Positions 1 through 6,330 of a DNA stretch of 8,527 nt are shown piece by piece. A program made the position numbers and the translations under genes. The notes under the pieces were generated by a model. The model saw only the letters and a program-made list of their open reading frames with translations. It was not told where the DNA came from and made no database searches. How positions within the stretch are numbered: the stretch's first letter is position 1; the number at the start of each line of letters is the position of its first letter. The stretch is from an uncultured Clostridia bacterium (GTDB lineage: Bacteria; Bacillota; Clostridia; TANB77; CAG-508): the NCBI GenBank assembly GCA_944386335.1, contig CALXAQ010000150.1, positions 1 through 8,527 on the forward strand, written 5' to 3'.

Positions 1-1
1 A

Positions 2-1351
2 AAAAAAAAAAAAAAACAAAATAGAATGGAAAATATCATTCCAGATTACCAATGGGGGATGGATATAAAAGGAAGTAGAAAAATAGTAATATCTGTGAGT
101 AATGAAACAGAGCAAATAAAATATGATGCAAATAATAATAAAATACCAGATACAGATACCACTACAGAAGTAGCAAGAACAGAAGAAAAACCTGTTAATG
201 CAGAAGAAAATAAGAAAGCAGAAAATTATAAAAAAAGTAGAGAAATTATAGAAAAACGATTAAAAGAAATGGAAGTAACAGATTATACTATTCGTGAAAA
301 TCAAGAAAATGGTATGTTAGTTATTCAAATTCCAGAAGATAATAATACAGATATGGTAGTAGGAAATCTTATTACTGTGGGGAAATTTGAAATTTTAGAT
401 AATGAAACAGAAGAAGTACTAATGACAAATGCAGATATCGAGTCTGCTACAGCAGGGTATGGAACTAATACAGCAGGAACAACAGCTATTTTTGTAAATA
501 TTCAATTTAATAAAGACGGAAAAGAAAAATTAAGAAATATTACACAGCAATATATAGAGACAGAAGTACAAACGAATACAGTAACACAAGAAAACAAAGT
601 AAATGAACAGGCAGAAAATACACAAACGAACACAGACACAGGTGATACACAAACAAAAACAAAAGAAATTCGTCTTTGTATAGACGGACAAACTATCCTT
701 ACTACTTATTTTGATGAAGAGATTACAGATGGACTAATTCAATTATCTGTTGGATCTACTGGTAATAATACAACAACATCAGAATTACAAAATTATTTGT
801 TACAAGCACAAGCAATGGCTACTATTTTAAATAGCGGAAATATGCCACTTACTTATACAATGGAGCAAAATAAATTTATTGCATCCGATATTACTATGTC
901 AGTATTACAAATAGTGGGTTATATAGGGCTTGCAATACTGGGCATTTTAGTTATTTATATGATAATTCGTTATAAAAAAGAAGGATTTTTCCTAGGATTT
1001 TCTTTAATCGGATATGTAGCTGTATTACTTTTAACCATACGTTATACAAATGTGATGGTAACATTGGATGGAATGTTAGCAACTGCATTAGTAACATTAC
1101 TTAACTTCTGGTTCTTGATAAAATTAATAAAACAAGGAAAGGAAATAGAAGATGCAAAAGTAGTATTCCAAAAAGAAGTAAAATATATGGTGTGGATAAT
1201 AGTACCATTAGCAATTATGGCAATTGTGTTTAGTTTTGCAAAATGGCTTCCAATATTTAGTTTTGGCATGATAATTTTCTGGGGAATTTTGGTAAGTATT
1301 ATCTATCATGCTATCATTACAAGAGTACTATGGGAGAATATCAAAAAATAG
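2..1351 (+). CDS. secD: Divergent SecD-like protein-export membrane protein, 5' partial
   Basis: Probable SecD subunit of the SecDF accessory complex, which helps pull secreted proteins out of the SecYEG channel. Numbering is from the ATG at 26. WGMDIKG at 10-16 matches the LGLDLKGG entry motif of the SecD P1 domain. IRLCIDGQTI near 215-224 and AMATILNSGNMPL near 263-275 match the conserved stretch ahead of the membrane part. About five hydrophobic segments follow (near 291-315, 320-338, 345-368, 386-406 and 410-436). The usual N-terminal membrane helix is missing, the ATG at 26 has no ribosome binding site, and the frame stays open to the window edge through a poly-A run, so the true start probably lies upstream. 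The GMAVDAN-type motif that carries the proton-relay Asp is absent; the aligned stretch reads LLNFWFL. A Thr/Asn/Gln/Glu-rich insert occupies about 177-213. It lies 22 nt ahead of secF. Confidence 0.8.
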   Translation, partial: KKKKKQNRMENIIPDYQWGMDIKGSRKIVISVSNETEQIKYDANNNKIPDTDTTTEVARTEEKPVNAEENKKAENYKKSREIIEKRLKEMEVTDYTIRENQENGMLVIQIPEDNNTDMVVGNLITVGKFEILDNETEEVLMTNADIESATAGYGTNTAGTTAIFVNIQFNKDGKEKLRNITQQYIETEVQTNTVTQENKVNEQAENTQTNTDTGDTQTKTKEIRLCIDGQTILTTYFDEEITDGLIQLSVGSTGNNTTTSELQNYLLQAQAMATILNSGNMPLTYTMEQNKFIASDITMSVLQIVGYIGLAILGILVIYMIIRYKKEGFFLGFSLIGYVAVLLLTIRYTNVMVTLDGMLATALVTLLNFWFLIKLIKQGKEIEDAKVVFQKEVKYMVWIIVPLAIMAIVFSFAKWLPIFSFGMIIFWGILVSIIYHAIITRVLWENIKK

Positions 1352-1360
1352 AAGAATGAA

Positions 1361-1366
1361 GGAAGG
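1361..1366 (+). promoter_or_regulatory. Ribosome binding site that sets the SecF start
   Basis: GGAAGG lies 7 nt before the ATG at 1374. This favours 1374 over two in-frame upstream ATGs, at 1308 (inside secD) and 1356, neither of which has good spacing to a purine-rich site. Confidence 0.55.
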
Positions 1367-1373
1367 AAAAAAT

Positions 1374-2030
1374 ATGAAAAGAACAATACAAGCAATCATT
1401 ACATTTGTATTAATAGCAGGTATACTTATTTTATGGATTATGGGTTTGAATGTGAGTTTAGATTATTGTGCAAGTAAGCAGATAGAAATCTCTATAGGTA
1501 AACATTTTGAAGTGCGAGATATTAAAGAAATTGTAAGACAAGTAATAGGAACGGATGAAGTTATTATTCAGAAGGTAGAACTATATGAAGATATGGTAGC
1601 TATTACAGCAAAAGATCTTTCACAAGAGCAAATAGAGCAGATTAATCAAAAACTAAATGAAAAATATGGATTAGAAAATAAAGTAGAAGATATTATTATA
1701 ACAGAAAATGCTAAAATAAGAGGAAGAGATTTAGTAAAACCATACATTTTACCTATTGGAATTACAATGGGAATTACAGTAGTATATGCGTTAATACGTT
1801 TTAGAAAAAATAAAAAGTGGAAAGTATTTTTTAAAGTAGTAGGGTATCCAATTCTAGTAGAAGCTGTTTTCTTGAGTTTGCTAGGAATTACTAGACTGCC
1901 AATTACAAGATTTGTTTTACCAATTACAATGGCTCTTTTTGTAGTAACGATATTCCTTGTTTTTCAACGACTAGAAAATGAAAAAGAAAGCAAGGATAGT
2001 AGAGAAAGACAAAAAGTAAGAAATAAATAA
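1374..2030 (+). CDS. secF: Short, divergent SecF-like membrane protein
   Basis: Probable SecF partner of the preceding SecD-like protein, 218 aa from the ATG at 1374. A membrane helix at about 5-24 runs into GLNVSLDY (24-31), which corresponds to the GLNFGIDF motif that opens the SecF P4 domain. A soluble domain with a predicted alpha/beta pattern spans about 35-118. Three more hydrophobic segments follow, near 121-141, 150-173 and 178-198, and the protein ends in a charged tail. VFQRLENE at 197-204 aligns with the VFDRIREN block of SecF, but the preceding NDT acidic motif is replaced by VTI. SecF is normally about 290-310 aa with six membrane helices, so the last two appear to be missing. 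A terminator follows 12 nt after the stop, so the shortness is not obviously due to a frameshift. Order and spacing after secD support the assignment; sequence similarity alone would be weak. Confidence 0.7.
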   Translation: MKRTIQAIITFVLIAGILILWIMGLNVSLDYCASKQIEISIGKHFEVRDIKEIVRQVIGTDEVIIQKVELYEDMVAITAKDLSQEQIEQINQKLNEKYGLENKVEDIIITENAKIRGRDLVKPYILPIGITMGITVVYALIRFRKNKKWKVFFKVVGYPILVEAVFLSLLGITRLPITRFVLPITMALFVVTIFLVFQRLENEKESKDSRERQKVRNK

Positions 2031-2041
2031 GAAATTTCACC

Positions 2042-2089
2042 AAAAATAGACAATCCTAATATAATATAACATAGGATGTCTATTTTTTT
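2042..2089 (+). terminator. Rho-independent terminator after secDF
   Basis: The arms 2042-2058 and 2072-2087 pair over 16 bp with one bulged A at 2052. The loop is 13 nt, and the 3' arm runs into seven consecutive T residues (2083-2089). It lies 12 nt after the SecF stop and closes the secDF unit. Confidence 0.85.
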
Positions 2090-2124
2090 GTTTACTAAGA
2101 ATAAGGAGGGAGTGAAAAGTAAAA

Positions 2125-2476
2125 ATGAATATAGTATGGGTAGATAAAATAAAAAATATGTGGAAAAGATATAATCGTCAAATGAGACAAGAAATTGATT
2201 TGCGGTGAGGCAAAGGAAATGCTAAAAAACGACAAAGAAATATTACTAATAGATGTAAGAAGTCCACAGGAATATAAAGAATTTCATTTAGATGGAGCAA
2301 TTAATCTTCCTTTATACGATATAGAACTACAGGTAGGAAATAAAATAAAGAGAAAAGATACTCCTATGATTATTTACTGCCAATCAGGTAGTAGAAGTAG
2401 AAAAGCATTACAAATTTTAAAGCAGGAGGGGTATCAAAATTTATTTGAAATAAAGGGAGGATTAGACAATATCTAA
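2125..2476 (+). CDS. Rhodanese-domain protein, split by a +1 frameshift at codon 27
   Basis: Single-domain rhodanese-like protein, probably a small cytoplasmic sulfurtransferase or persulfide carrier. The body (2198-2476) has the fold landmarks LLIDVRSPQEY, HLDGAINLP and the active-site loop CQSGSRS, whose Cys is the presumed persulfide carrier. The ATG at 2125 lies 14 nt after AAGGAGGG (2103-2110) and opens a 27-codon frame that stops at TGA 2206-2208. The rhodanese frame has an in-frame stop at 2183-2185, so the reading frame must move by +1 between about 2186 and 2205. The joined product is 116 aa and reads EIDL-x-EAKEML across the junction. Without the shift, initiation would have to use TTG at 2195, which has no ribosome binding site, or ATG at 2219 (86 aa). 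The shift could be a base-call error, a real mutation or programmed frameshifting. Family assignment is secure; the integrity of the gene is not. Confidence 0.85.
2203..2206 (+). other. Candidate +1 frameshift site CGGT in the rhodanese gene
   Basis: The zero-frame codons are GAT TTG CGG followed by TGA. Skipping the C, or reading CGGT as one codon, continues directly into GAG GCA AAG of the rhodanese frame. CGG is the last zero-frame sense codon before the stop. No Shine-Dalgarno-like stimulator of the prfB kind precedes it. The functional claim is inferred; the sequence and frame relation are seen. Confidence 0.45.
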
Positions 2477-2481
2477 TCCTC
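2457..2481. terminator. Hairpin shared by two convergent genes
   Basis: A perfect 10-bp stem (2457-2466 with 2472-2481) and a 5-nt loop overlap the 3' end and stop codon of the rhodanese gene and the last base of the ytxC stop. It fills the whole 4-nt gap between the convergent stops. The following T tracts are poor on both strands, so it is either a weak bidirectional terminator or a protective 3' hairpin. Confidence 0.5.
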
Positions 2482-3330
2482 TATCTTACGTTATTTAAAA
2501 CACGGTAAGTTTTACAAATATTACAATCTGTACAAATAGAAATACGATTAGAAAAAATTAACTTTAAAGTATGAATAAAATCGTCTTCTATACTGATTAA
2601 ATGAATTTCTATCTTCTGCGGAAGTAAAGTTAACAAAGTATTCAAAGCAAAATCATTAGAAGAAAAACTTATATCGGAAAGATATTGTGCGTTAAAAATA
2701 TAGTCATCTAAAGCAATCATATTCTTGTTTTCATCTAATAGGATAGATTCTCCGTTGGTATAAATTAAGTGGACTAGCTTAGTTTGTGGTTCTTTAGAAT
2801 CAATATAAACCTTTAATAAATTAATAAATTCTGTATATTCCTTTTCAATAATAAACTGGTTTACAGCAAAGTCCACAATTTCTTCTAAAGTTTCTTTATA
2901 ATCTGAAAGGCGGAAATGAACAAAGCCTTCTAAAATCATGCTTTTTTCATCACATAAATAATGTAGAACAGGAAACCAAATTTCATCTCTTCGAAACTTA
3001 AAGTTTTCTTTATCATCTGTTTGAATAATACGATAGCAATTCTCTTCAATTTGCTTCTTTTCCCATTTTTCAAAATAGAAATAGTGATATTGTAAAATAT
3101 CTTTTATTAAAATAGGTTCAAAAAAGAGAACAATGGTATCTACTAAAATATCTGTTAAACAATTAAGAAAACGGTTTTCTTCTTCCCCTTTAAAATGAAT
3201 AATAACATTATCATATATTTTAAATTTACGATGAATAAAGTAAACATCAGTTAAGGGAAAACAACCGTAGTTTTTTTAGTAGATAGTCTACTATTTGAGA
3301 ATTGCCTGTCTTTATACAAAAAGATTTCAT
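2481..3330 (-). CDS. ytxC: YtxC-like sporulation-family protein, split by a +1 frameshift at codon 22
   Basis: Member of the YtxC family, conserved in endospore-forming Bacillota and of unknown biochemical role. The C-terminal half has the family pattern ILEGFVHFRLSDY, EKEYTEFINLL, a TLLPQKIEIHLI block and a Cys cluster CTDCNIC (joined residues 266-272) near the end. The natural start is the ATG at 3328-3330, preceded at about 11 nt by AAAGGGGGA; it begins MKSFCIKT, as expected for the family. That frame stops at TGA 3247-3249 after 27 codons. The main frame is open from 3275 down to 2481 but contains no ATG before 2939, which falls inside the domain. A +1 shift between about 3276 and 3250 joins them into a protein of about 282 aa, a plausible full length. 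The junction reads YLLKKL-x-CFPLTDVYF. The gene therefore looks complete apart from one base. It could be a genuine pseudogene, an error in the A7 run, or a programmed shift. Confidence 0.85.
3264..3267 (-). other. Candidate +1 frameshift site CGGT in ytxC
   Basis: Read on the minus strand, the zero-frame codons are AAA AAA CTA CGG TTG. Skipping the C, or reading CGGT as one codon, gives TGT TTT CCC TTA of the main YtxC frame. CGG is codon 22. A run of seven A (3271-3277 on the plus strand as T) lies just upstream and offers a competing explanation, since deleting one A would also restore the frame. Confidence 0.45.
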
Positions 3331-3460
3331 CTTTAATAAGGTCCCCCTTTAGTCAAAATAAAATGTTATGTATTTAGTATCTACTAAAAAACCTTAGATA
3401 TACGTATTTTATGCGAAAAAATAAATTTTGGTGCATTATATTTAATATTTGATAAAAGGA

Positions 3461-3528
3461 AGGTGTCCCACTTATCCCTTATATTTTTGGGATATGAAAA
3501 AAAAATGTCAGGGATAAGTGGGACACCT
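3461..3528. repeat. 68-bp near-perfect palindrome (REP/MITE-like hairpin)
   Basis: The outer 19 bp of each arm (3461-3479 and 3510-3528) are perfectly complementary. Pairing extends inward to 3488/3501, giving 28-bp arms with one T-C mismatch (3480/3509) and one G-T wobble (3482/3507). The 12-nt loop (3489-3500) begins GGGATA, a second possible partner for TATCCC in the left arm. The arms are richer in G and C than their surroundings. It starts 10 nt after the GH57 stop on the minus strand and is followed there by TCCTTTTATC, so it could end or stabilise that transcript. Its size and symmetry also fit a dispersed non-autonomous palindromic repeat. It lies in a gene-free stretch (3331-3538). 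Confidence 0.75.
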
Positions 3529-3538
3529 AGAAAAAATT

Positions 3539-5131
3539 TTATCGATAAATGTCATAATTTATCTCTGAGAAGATGCAATCAATTTCTTGTATTTGCTTTA
3601 AATATGCTGTATCAATCGTATCAGTCTTTATTTGTTCATATAACTTATTGAAACGACCGATATGATCTTTTATTCTTTTTTTTGCGTAATCTACCATAGT
3701 TCCGTTTGTTATAATAAACAACCAATCACTACTTTGAGCAAGTAATAATTCTCTAGCACATTGATTTAGTGTAGCTATTTTAATTTTATCCGTTTCATTT
3801 GCATAAAGGTTAGCTAGTTCTACCATACGATTCCCTACAACATGCAAATGTCTATGAACATAGTCGTTGGTAGGATTAAGCCATACTTCACTATAACCAT
3901 TAGCACCCCAACTAGAACGACAAGGGGTACTTACTTGGATAGATGGATATTTATCAATATATTCACTTGGTGTGATGAGTGAAAATTCATCTTGATCATA
4001 ATAGATTTTTTTAAATAAAATATATAACCAGTAAGGACCTTCGTACCACCAATGTCCATATAACTCTGCATCATAAGGACACAAAATAATTGGTGGTTTA
4101 TTCATATATGGAGCAACATCGTGAATTTGTTGGATACGAGAATTCATGAAGTGTCCTGCTTGCATTTCAGCAGAATCTTTCGCCCATTGAAGATTATAAT
4201 AATCTTTTTCTCCTGTTTTGCCTGTGATACGATGGTATTTAATACCAGTAGAAACACGTACGCCATTAGAAGCAATATAAGGTTTGATATATTCATAATC
4301 TTCTACATCATAGCCAATATCACGGTAAAATTCACGGTAATTAAAGTCACCTGGGTAACCATTAATAGAACTCCAAACTTGTCTTGAAGACTCCATATCT
4401 CTTCCAAAAGCGATAACACCAGTAGGAGAAACAATAGGGGCATAAGTACCATAAACAGGAGCAGGGCTTGCATATAAAATACCATGAGACTCTGTAATGA
4501 CATATTCTATGCCAAATTTTTTTAAGTATTTATCTGCCTCTGGCACATAGCCACATTCTGGAAGCCAAATGCCACGAGGTTTTCTGCCAAAATATTTCTC
4601 ATAAGTTTGTACTCCTACTGCAATTTGTGCTTTTACGGTTTGCTCTGTAATATATAAAATAGGGAAGTACCCATGAGTAGCACCACAAGTGATTATTTCT
4701 AATACGCCAATATCTTGAAAGTGTTTAAATCCACTAATAATATTATCTTGATAGATATCATGAAATACATGTAAATCATTAGAATAACGATCAAAATAAT
4801 AGTGAGCTAGTTGGTTTTCTTGAGGATTATTTTCCGTTCTCTTAATTTCCTTTTGGGCAAGTTCAATATGTTTGTTTAAATAGGCAATATATCTTTGTTG
4901 CAATAATTTATTATCTAACATATTTAATAGAGGTGGTGTCATAGACATCGTGATGCGAAAATCTACCTTTTCTTCTACCAACTTTTGATAATTTAACAAA
5001 AGAGGAATATAAGTTTCGGAAATGGCTTCAAATAACCATTGTTCCTCTAAATAATCTTCACTTTCTGGATGATGGATAAATGGTAAATGTGCATGTAGCA
5101 CAAAACTAACATATCCCTTAGGTTCTTTCAT
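3539..5131 (-). CDS. GH57 1,4-alpha-glucan branching enzyme
   Basis: Glycoside hydrolase family 57 enzyme (530 aa) that most likely cuts alpha-1,4-glucan and re-attaches the chain through an alpha-1,6 bond, making branches in glycogen. Visible family landmarks are HAHLP (13-17) at the start of the barrel, WLPECGY (189-195) with the presumed nucleophile Glu192, and YDAELYGHWW (353-362) with the presumed acid/base Asp354. A helical C-terminal part (DUF1957-type) contains the conserved SSDWLFIITNGTMVDYA stretch (467-483). Length agrees with the bacterial branching enzymes of about 520-530 aa. Tyr residues 220, 227 and 230 lie in the segment where branching enzymes carry the Tyr-bearing active-site loop. 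There is no signal peptide, so it is cytoplasmic. The ATG at 5131 follows AAGGAG/AAAGGA at somewhat long spacing. It lies downstream of the DUF4912 gene, but a hairpin separates them. GH57 alpha-amylase or 4-alpha-glucanotransferase activity is a less likely alternative. Confidence 0.93.
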   Translation of the reverse strand: MKEPKGYVSFVLHAHLPFIHHPESEDYLEEQWLFEAISETYIPLLLNYQKLVEEKVDFRITMSMTPPLLNMLDNKLLQQRYIAYLNKHIELAQKEIKRTENNPQENQLAHYYFDRYSNDLHVFHDIYQDNIISGFKHFQDIGVLEIITCGATHGYFPILYITEQTVKAQIAVGVQTYEKYFGRKPRGIWLPECGYVPEADKYLKKFGIEYVITESHGILYASPAPVYGTYAPIVSPTGVIAFGRDMESSRQVWSSINGYPGDFNYREFYRDIGYDVEDYEYIKPYIASNGVRVSTGIKYHRITGKTGEKDYYNLQWAKDSAEMQAGHFMNSRIQQIHDVAPYMNKPPIILCPYDAELYGHWWYEGPYWLYILFKKIYYDQDEFSLITPSEYIDKYPSIQVSTPCRSSWGANGYSEVWLNPTNDYVHRHLHVVGNRMVELANLYANETDKIKIATLNQCARELLLAQSSDWLFIITNGTMVDYAKKRIKDHIGRFNKLYEQIKTDTIDTAYLKQIQEIDCIFSEINYDIYR

Positions 5132-5186
5132 GTGTTATCACATTCCTTTCTCCTTAGTTTTTTAGTGTATCATGGTTTTAGTTCTA

Positions 5187-5251
5187 TAAAATAAAAAGAA
5201 CAATTTCAGGTTTGCGAAAGGCTAAAATTTAAGTAAACCTAAAACCGTTCT
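5187..5251 (-). terminator. Terminator or attenuator between the DUF4912 and GH57 genes
   Basis: On the minus strand, a 17-bp stem (5235-5251 with 5197-5213) pairs along its full length using three G-U wobbles. The loop is 21 nt, and a T-rich tract of about 10 nt (5187-5196) follows. It lies just after the DUF4912 stop. It would stop or reduce transcription before the GH57 gene, for which I see only weak promoter-like sequence downstream. Confidence 0.7.
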
Positions 5252-5258
5252 AAATAGA

Positions 5259-6125
5259 TTATTTAAAAGTAGATGTAGGATTTCCAGAAGAAGGATTATT
5301 AAGCGAGAAACGACCAAGTATAGGAAAATCCTCTTTTTGATAAAGCTTTGTATAAAGTCTTTGAATAGGTAGTATGTTACAATCTGAATGTATGATTGGT
5401 ACTAGTGAGAAAATAGAGGCTACTTGTATTTGATTTGTTTTTACATTCTTAAAAGTAACGGATTGCCCCATACTTTCAAATAATATATGATCATTAGGTG
5501 TAACCATTTCGTTAGAGGAAGAAATAGATAAATAATCATTAGGAATAGAAACATAATGATTAATAGGACGTCTTCCTAATTCTACACGATAATGACAATT
5601 ACTGTCTGGTAGATGTAAGTACCAACTATTAGCAAAATCATTAATATCTACTTCGTAATGATAGTGCATAGTTTCGTTATCTATAATTAAAACAGGTTTA
5701 GTATTGTTAAAAAAGTATTCTCCAAAAGTAGAAATAAAATTTTCTTTATCTTTATCAGAGATATCCCAATAAACAAATAGAGTAGTAGGTGTTTGTGCTA
5801 GGATTTTTACTACAGTTTCGTTATAACGATAAGGTAAATCATAATATTCTAAAATTTCAATTTTTTTAGTTAATTTAGATGCCTTTTTAGTAGTAGAGGT
5901 TGTTTTACGCTTACCTGCAGATTTAGTTGCTACTTTTTTAGCAGATTTACTAGTGGCATTCTTTTTAGTGCGAGTAACCTCTTTTTTGGTAGTACTTACT
6001 TTTTTGTTAGTAGTCTTTTTTGCTTCTTTAGAACTAGAAGAAGCTACTTTTTTATTACTGCTAGATACGTTTGAGGCAGATTTTTTTGGTTCTTTTTCTG
6101 ATACACTTTTTGCTTTCCTTGGCAT
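5259..6125 (-). CDS. DUF4912-domain protein with a basic, histone-like N-terminus
   Basis: Function unknown. Residues 1-88 are low-complexity and strongly basic, built almost only from Lys, Ser, Thr and Ala with a few Glu, Arg and Asn. They resemble the disordered tails of histone H1-like or ribosome-binding proteins. The DUF4912 domain follows: YYDLPYRYNET at 94-104, FVYWDIS at 117-123, and SWYLHLPDSNCHYRVELGRR at 167-186. A less conserved tail runs to 288. From general knowledge of the family, DUF4912 genes often sit beside GH57 branching enzymes and glycogen-synthase-like transferases, as here. The domain has an Ig or carbohydrate-binding-like feel with many aromatic residues, so polysaccharide binding is a reasonable but unproven idea. 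The ATG at 6125 follows AAGGAGG at 8 nt. It is transcribed divergently from the GT4 gene. Confidence 0.88.
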   Translation of the reverse strand: MPRKAKSVSEKEPKKSASNVSSSNKKVASSSSKEAKKTTNKKVSTTKKEVTRTKKNATSKSAKKVATKSAGKRKTTSTTKKASKLTKKIEILEYYDLPYRYNETVVKILAQTPTTLFVYWDISDKDKENFISTFGEYFFNNTKPVLIIDNETMHYHYEVDINDFANSWYLHLPDSNCHYRVELGRRPINHYVSIPNDYLSISSSNEMVTPNDHILFESMGQSVTFKNVKTNQIQVASIFSLVPIIHSDCNILPIQRLYTKLYQKEDFPILGRFSLNNPSSGNPTSTFK

Positions 6126-6167
6126 CTATTTTCCTCCTTAGTAAAACGACAAATTATTTCTAATATA

Positions 6168-6196
6168 ATAGTATATCAAAACAAAAATAAATTCAA
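6168..6196 (-). promoter_or_regulatory. Sigma-A-type promoter for the DUF4912 gene
   Basis: On the minus strand, TTGAAT (6191-6196) and TACTAT (6168-6173) are separated by 17 nt. Each matches the consensus at four of six positions. The site lies about 42 nt before the start codon. Confidence 0.5.
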
Positions 6197-6247
6197 TACA
6201 TAAAAGAAGAAAAAGTGAAAAATTTTAAAATATTTTAGAAAAAAATG

Positions 6248-6276
6248 TTTACTTTTATCAAAAGTTTGTATACAAT
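6248..6276 (+). promoter_or_regulatory. Sigma-A-type promoter for the GT4-ylbF unit
   Basis: TTTACT (6248-6253) and TACAAT (6271-6276) are separated by exactly 17 nt, matching consensus at four and five of six positions. The implied transcript start is about 45 nt before the GT4 ATG. It is back to back with the leftward promoter in a very AT-rich 205-nt region. Confidence 0.6.
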
Positions 6277-6330
6277 AAAAATTAGATAGTTTACGAAAGA
6301 AAATGAAAGGAAAGGGGCTTGTAGAAACAT

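Noticed and set aside
1308..1373. Upstream start for the SecF-like protein
   Set aside because: The extra 22 residues lie inside or just after secD in another frame and are not hydrophobic or family-like. The ribosome binding site at 1361-1366 fits 1374.
2937..2939. ATG as the ytxC start
   Set aside because: It falls in the middle of the YtxC domain. Family-like sequence continues without a stop to 3275, and the true start with a ribosome binding site is at 3330.
3271..3277. Classical -1 programmed frameshift on the A7 run in ytxC
   Set aside because: The -1 frame meets TAA within seven codons and does not enter the YtxC frame; a +1 or -2 change is needed.
3277..3293. Small inverted repeat TAGTAGA-TAG-TCTACTA near the ytxC frameshift
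   Set aside because: The 7-bp AT-rich arms lie within coding sequence upstream of the shift on the minus strand, not downstream where a stimulatory structure would sit.
3136..3389. 13-bp direct repeat GTATCTACTAAAA at 3136-3148 and 3377-3389
   Set aside because: One copy is inside ytxC and the other in its leader. In sequence this AT-rich and of low complexity it may be chance, and no third copy was seen.
3435..3440. TATAAT on the minus strand as a ytxC promoter
   Set aside because: No -35 box lies 16-18 nt upstream, and single TATAAT matches are expected by chance in AT-rich DNA.
3463..3651. Open frame of 62 codons on the plus strand
   Set aside because: It runs through the palindrome and antisense to the GH57 3' end, has no ribosome binding site, and its product looks like no protein family.
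4121..4503. Open frames overlapping the GH57 gene on both strands
   Set aside because: They are entirely within a well-supported gene, have no ribosome binding sites, and encode no recognisable protein.
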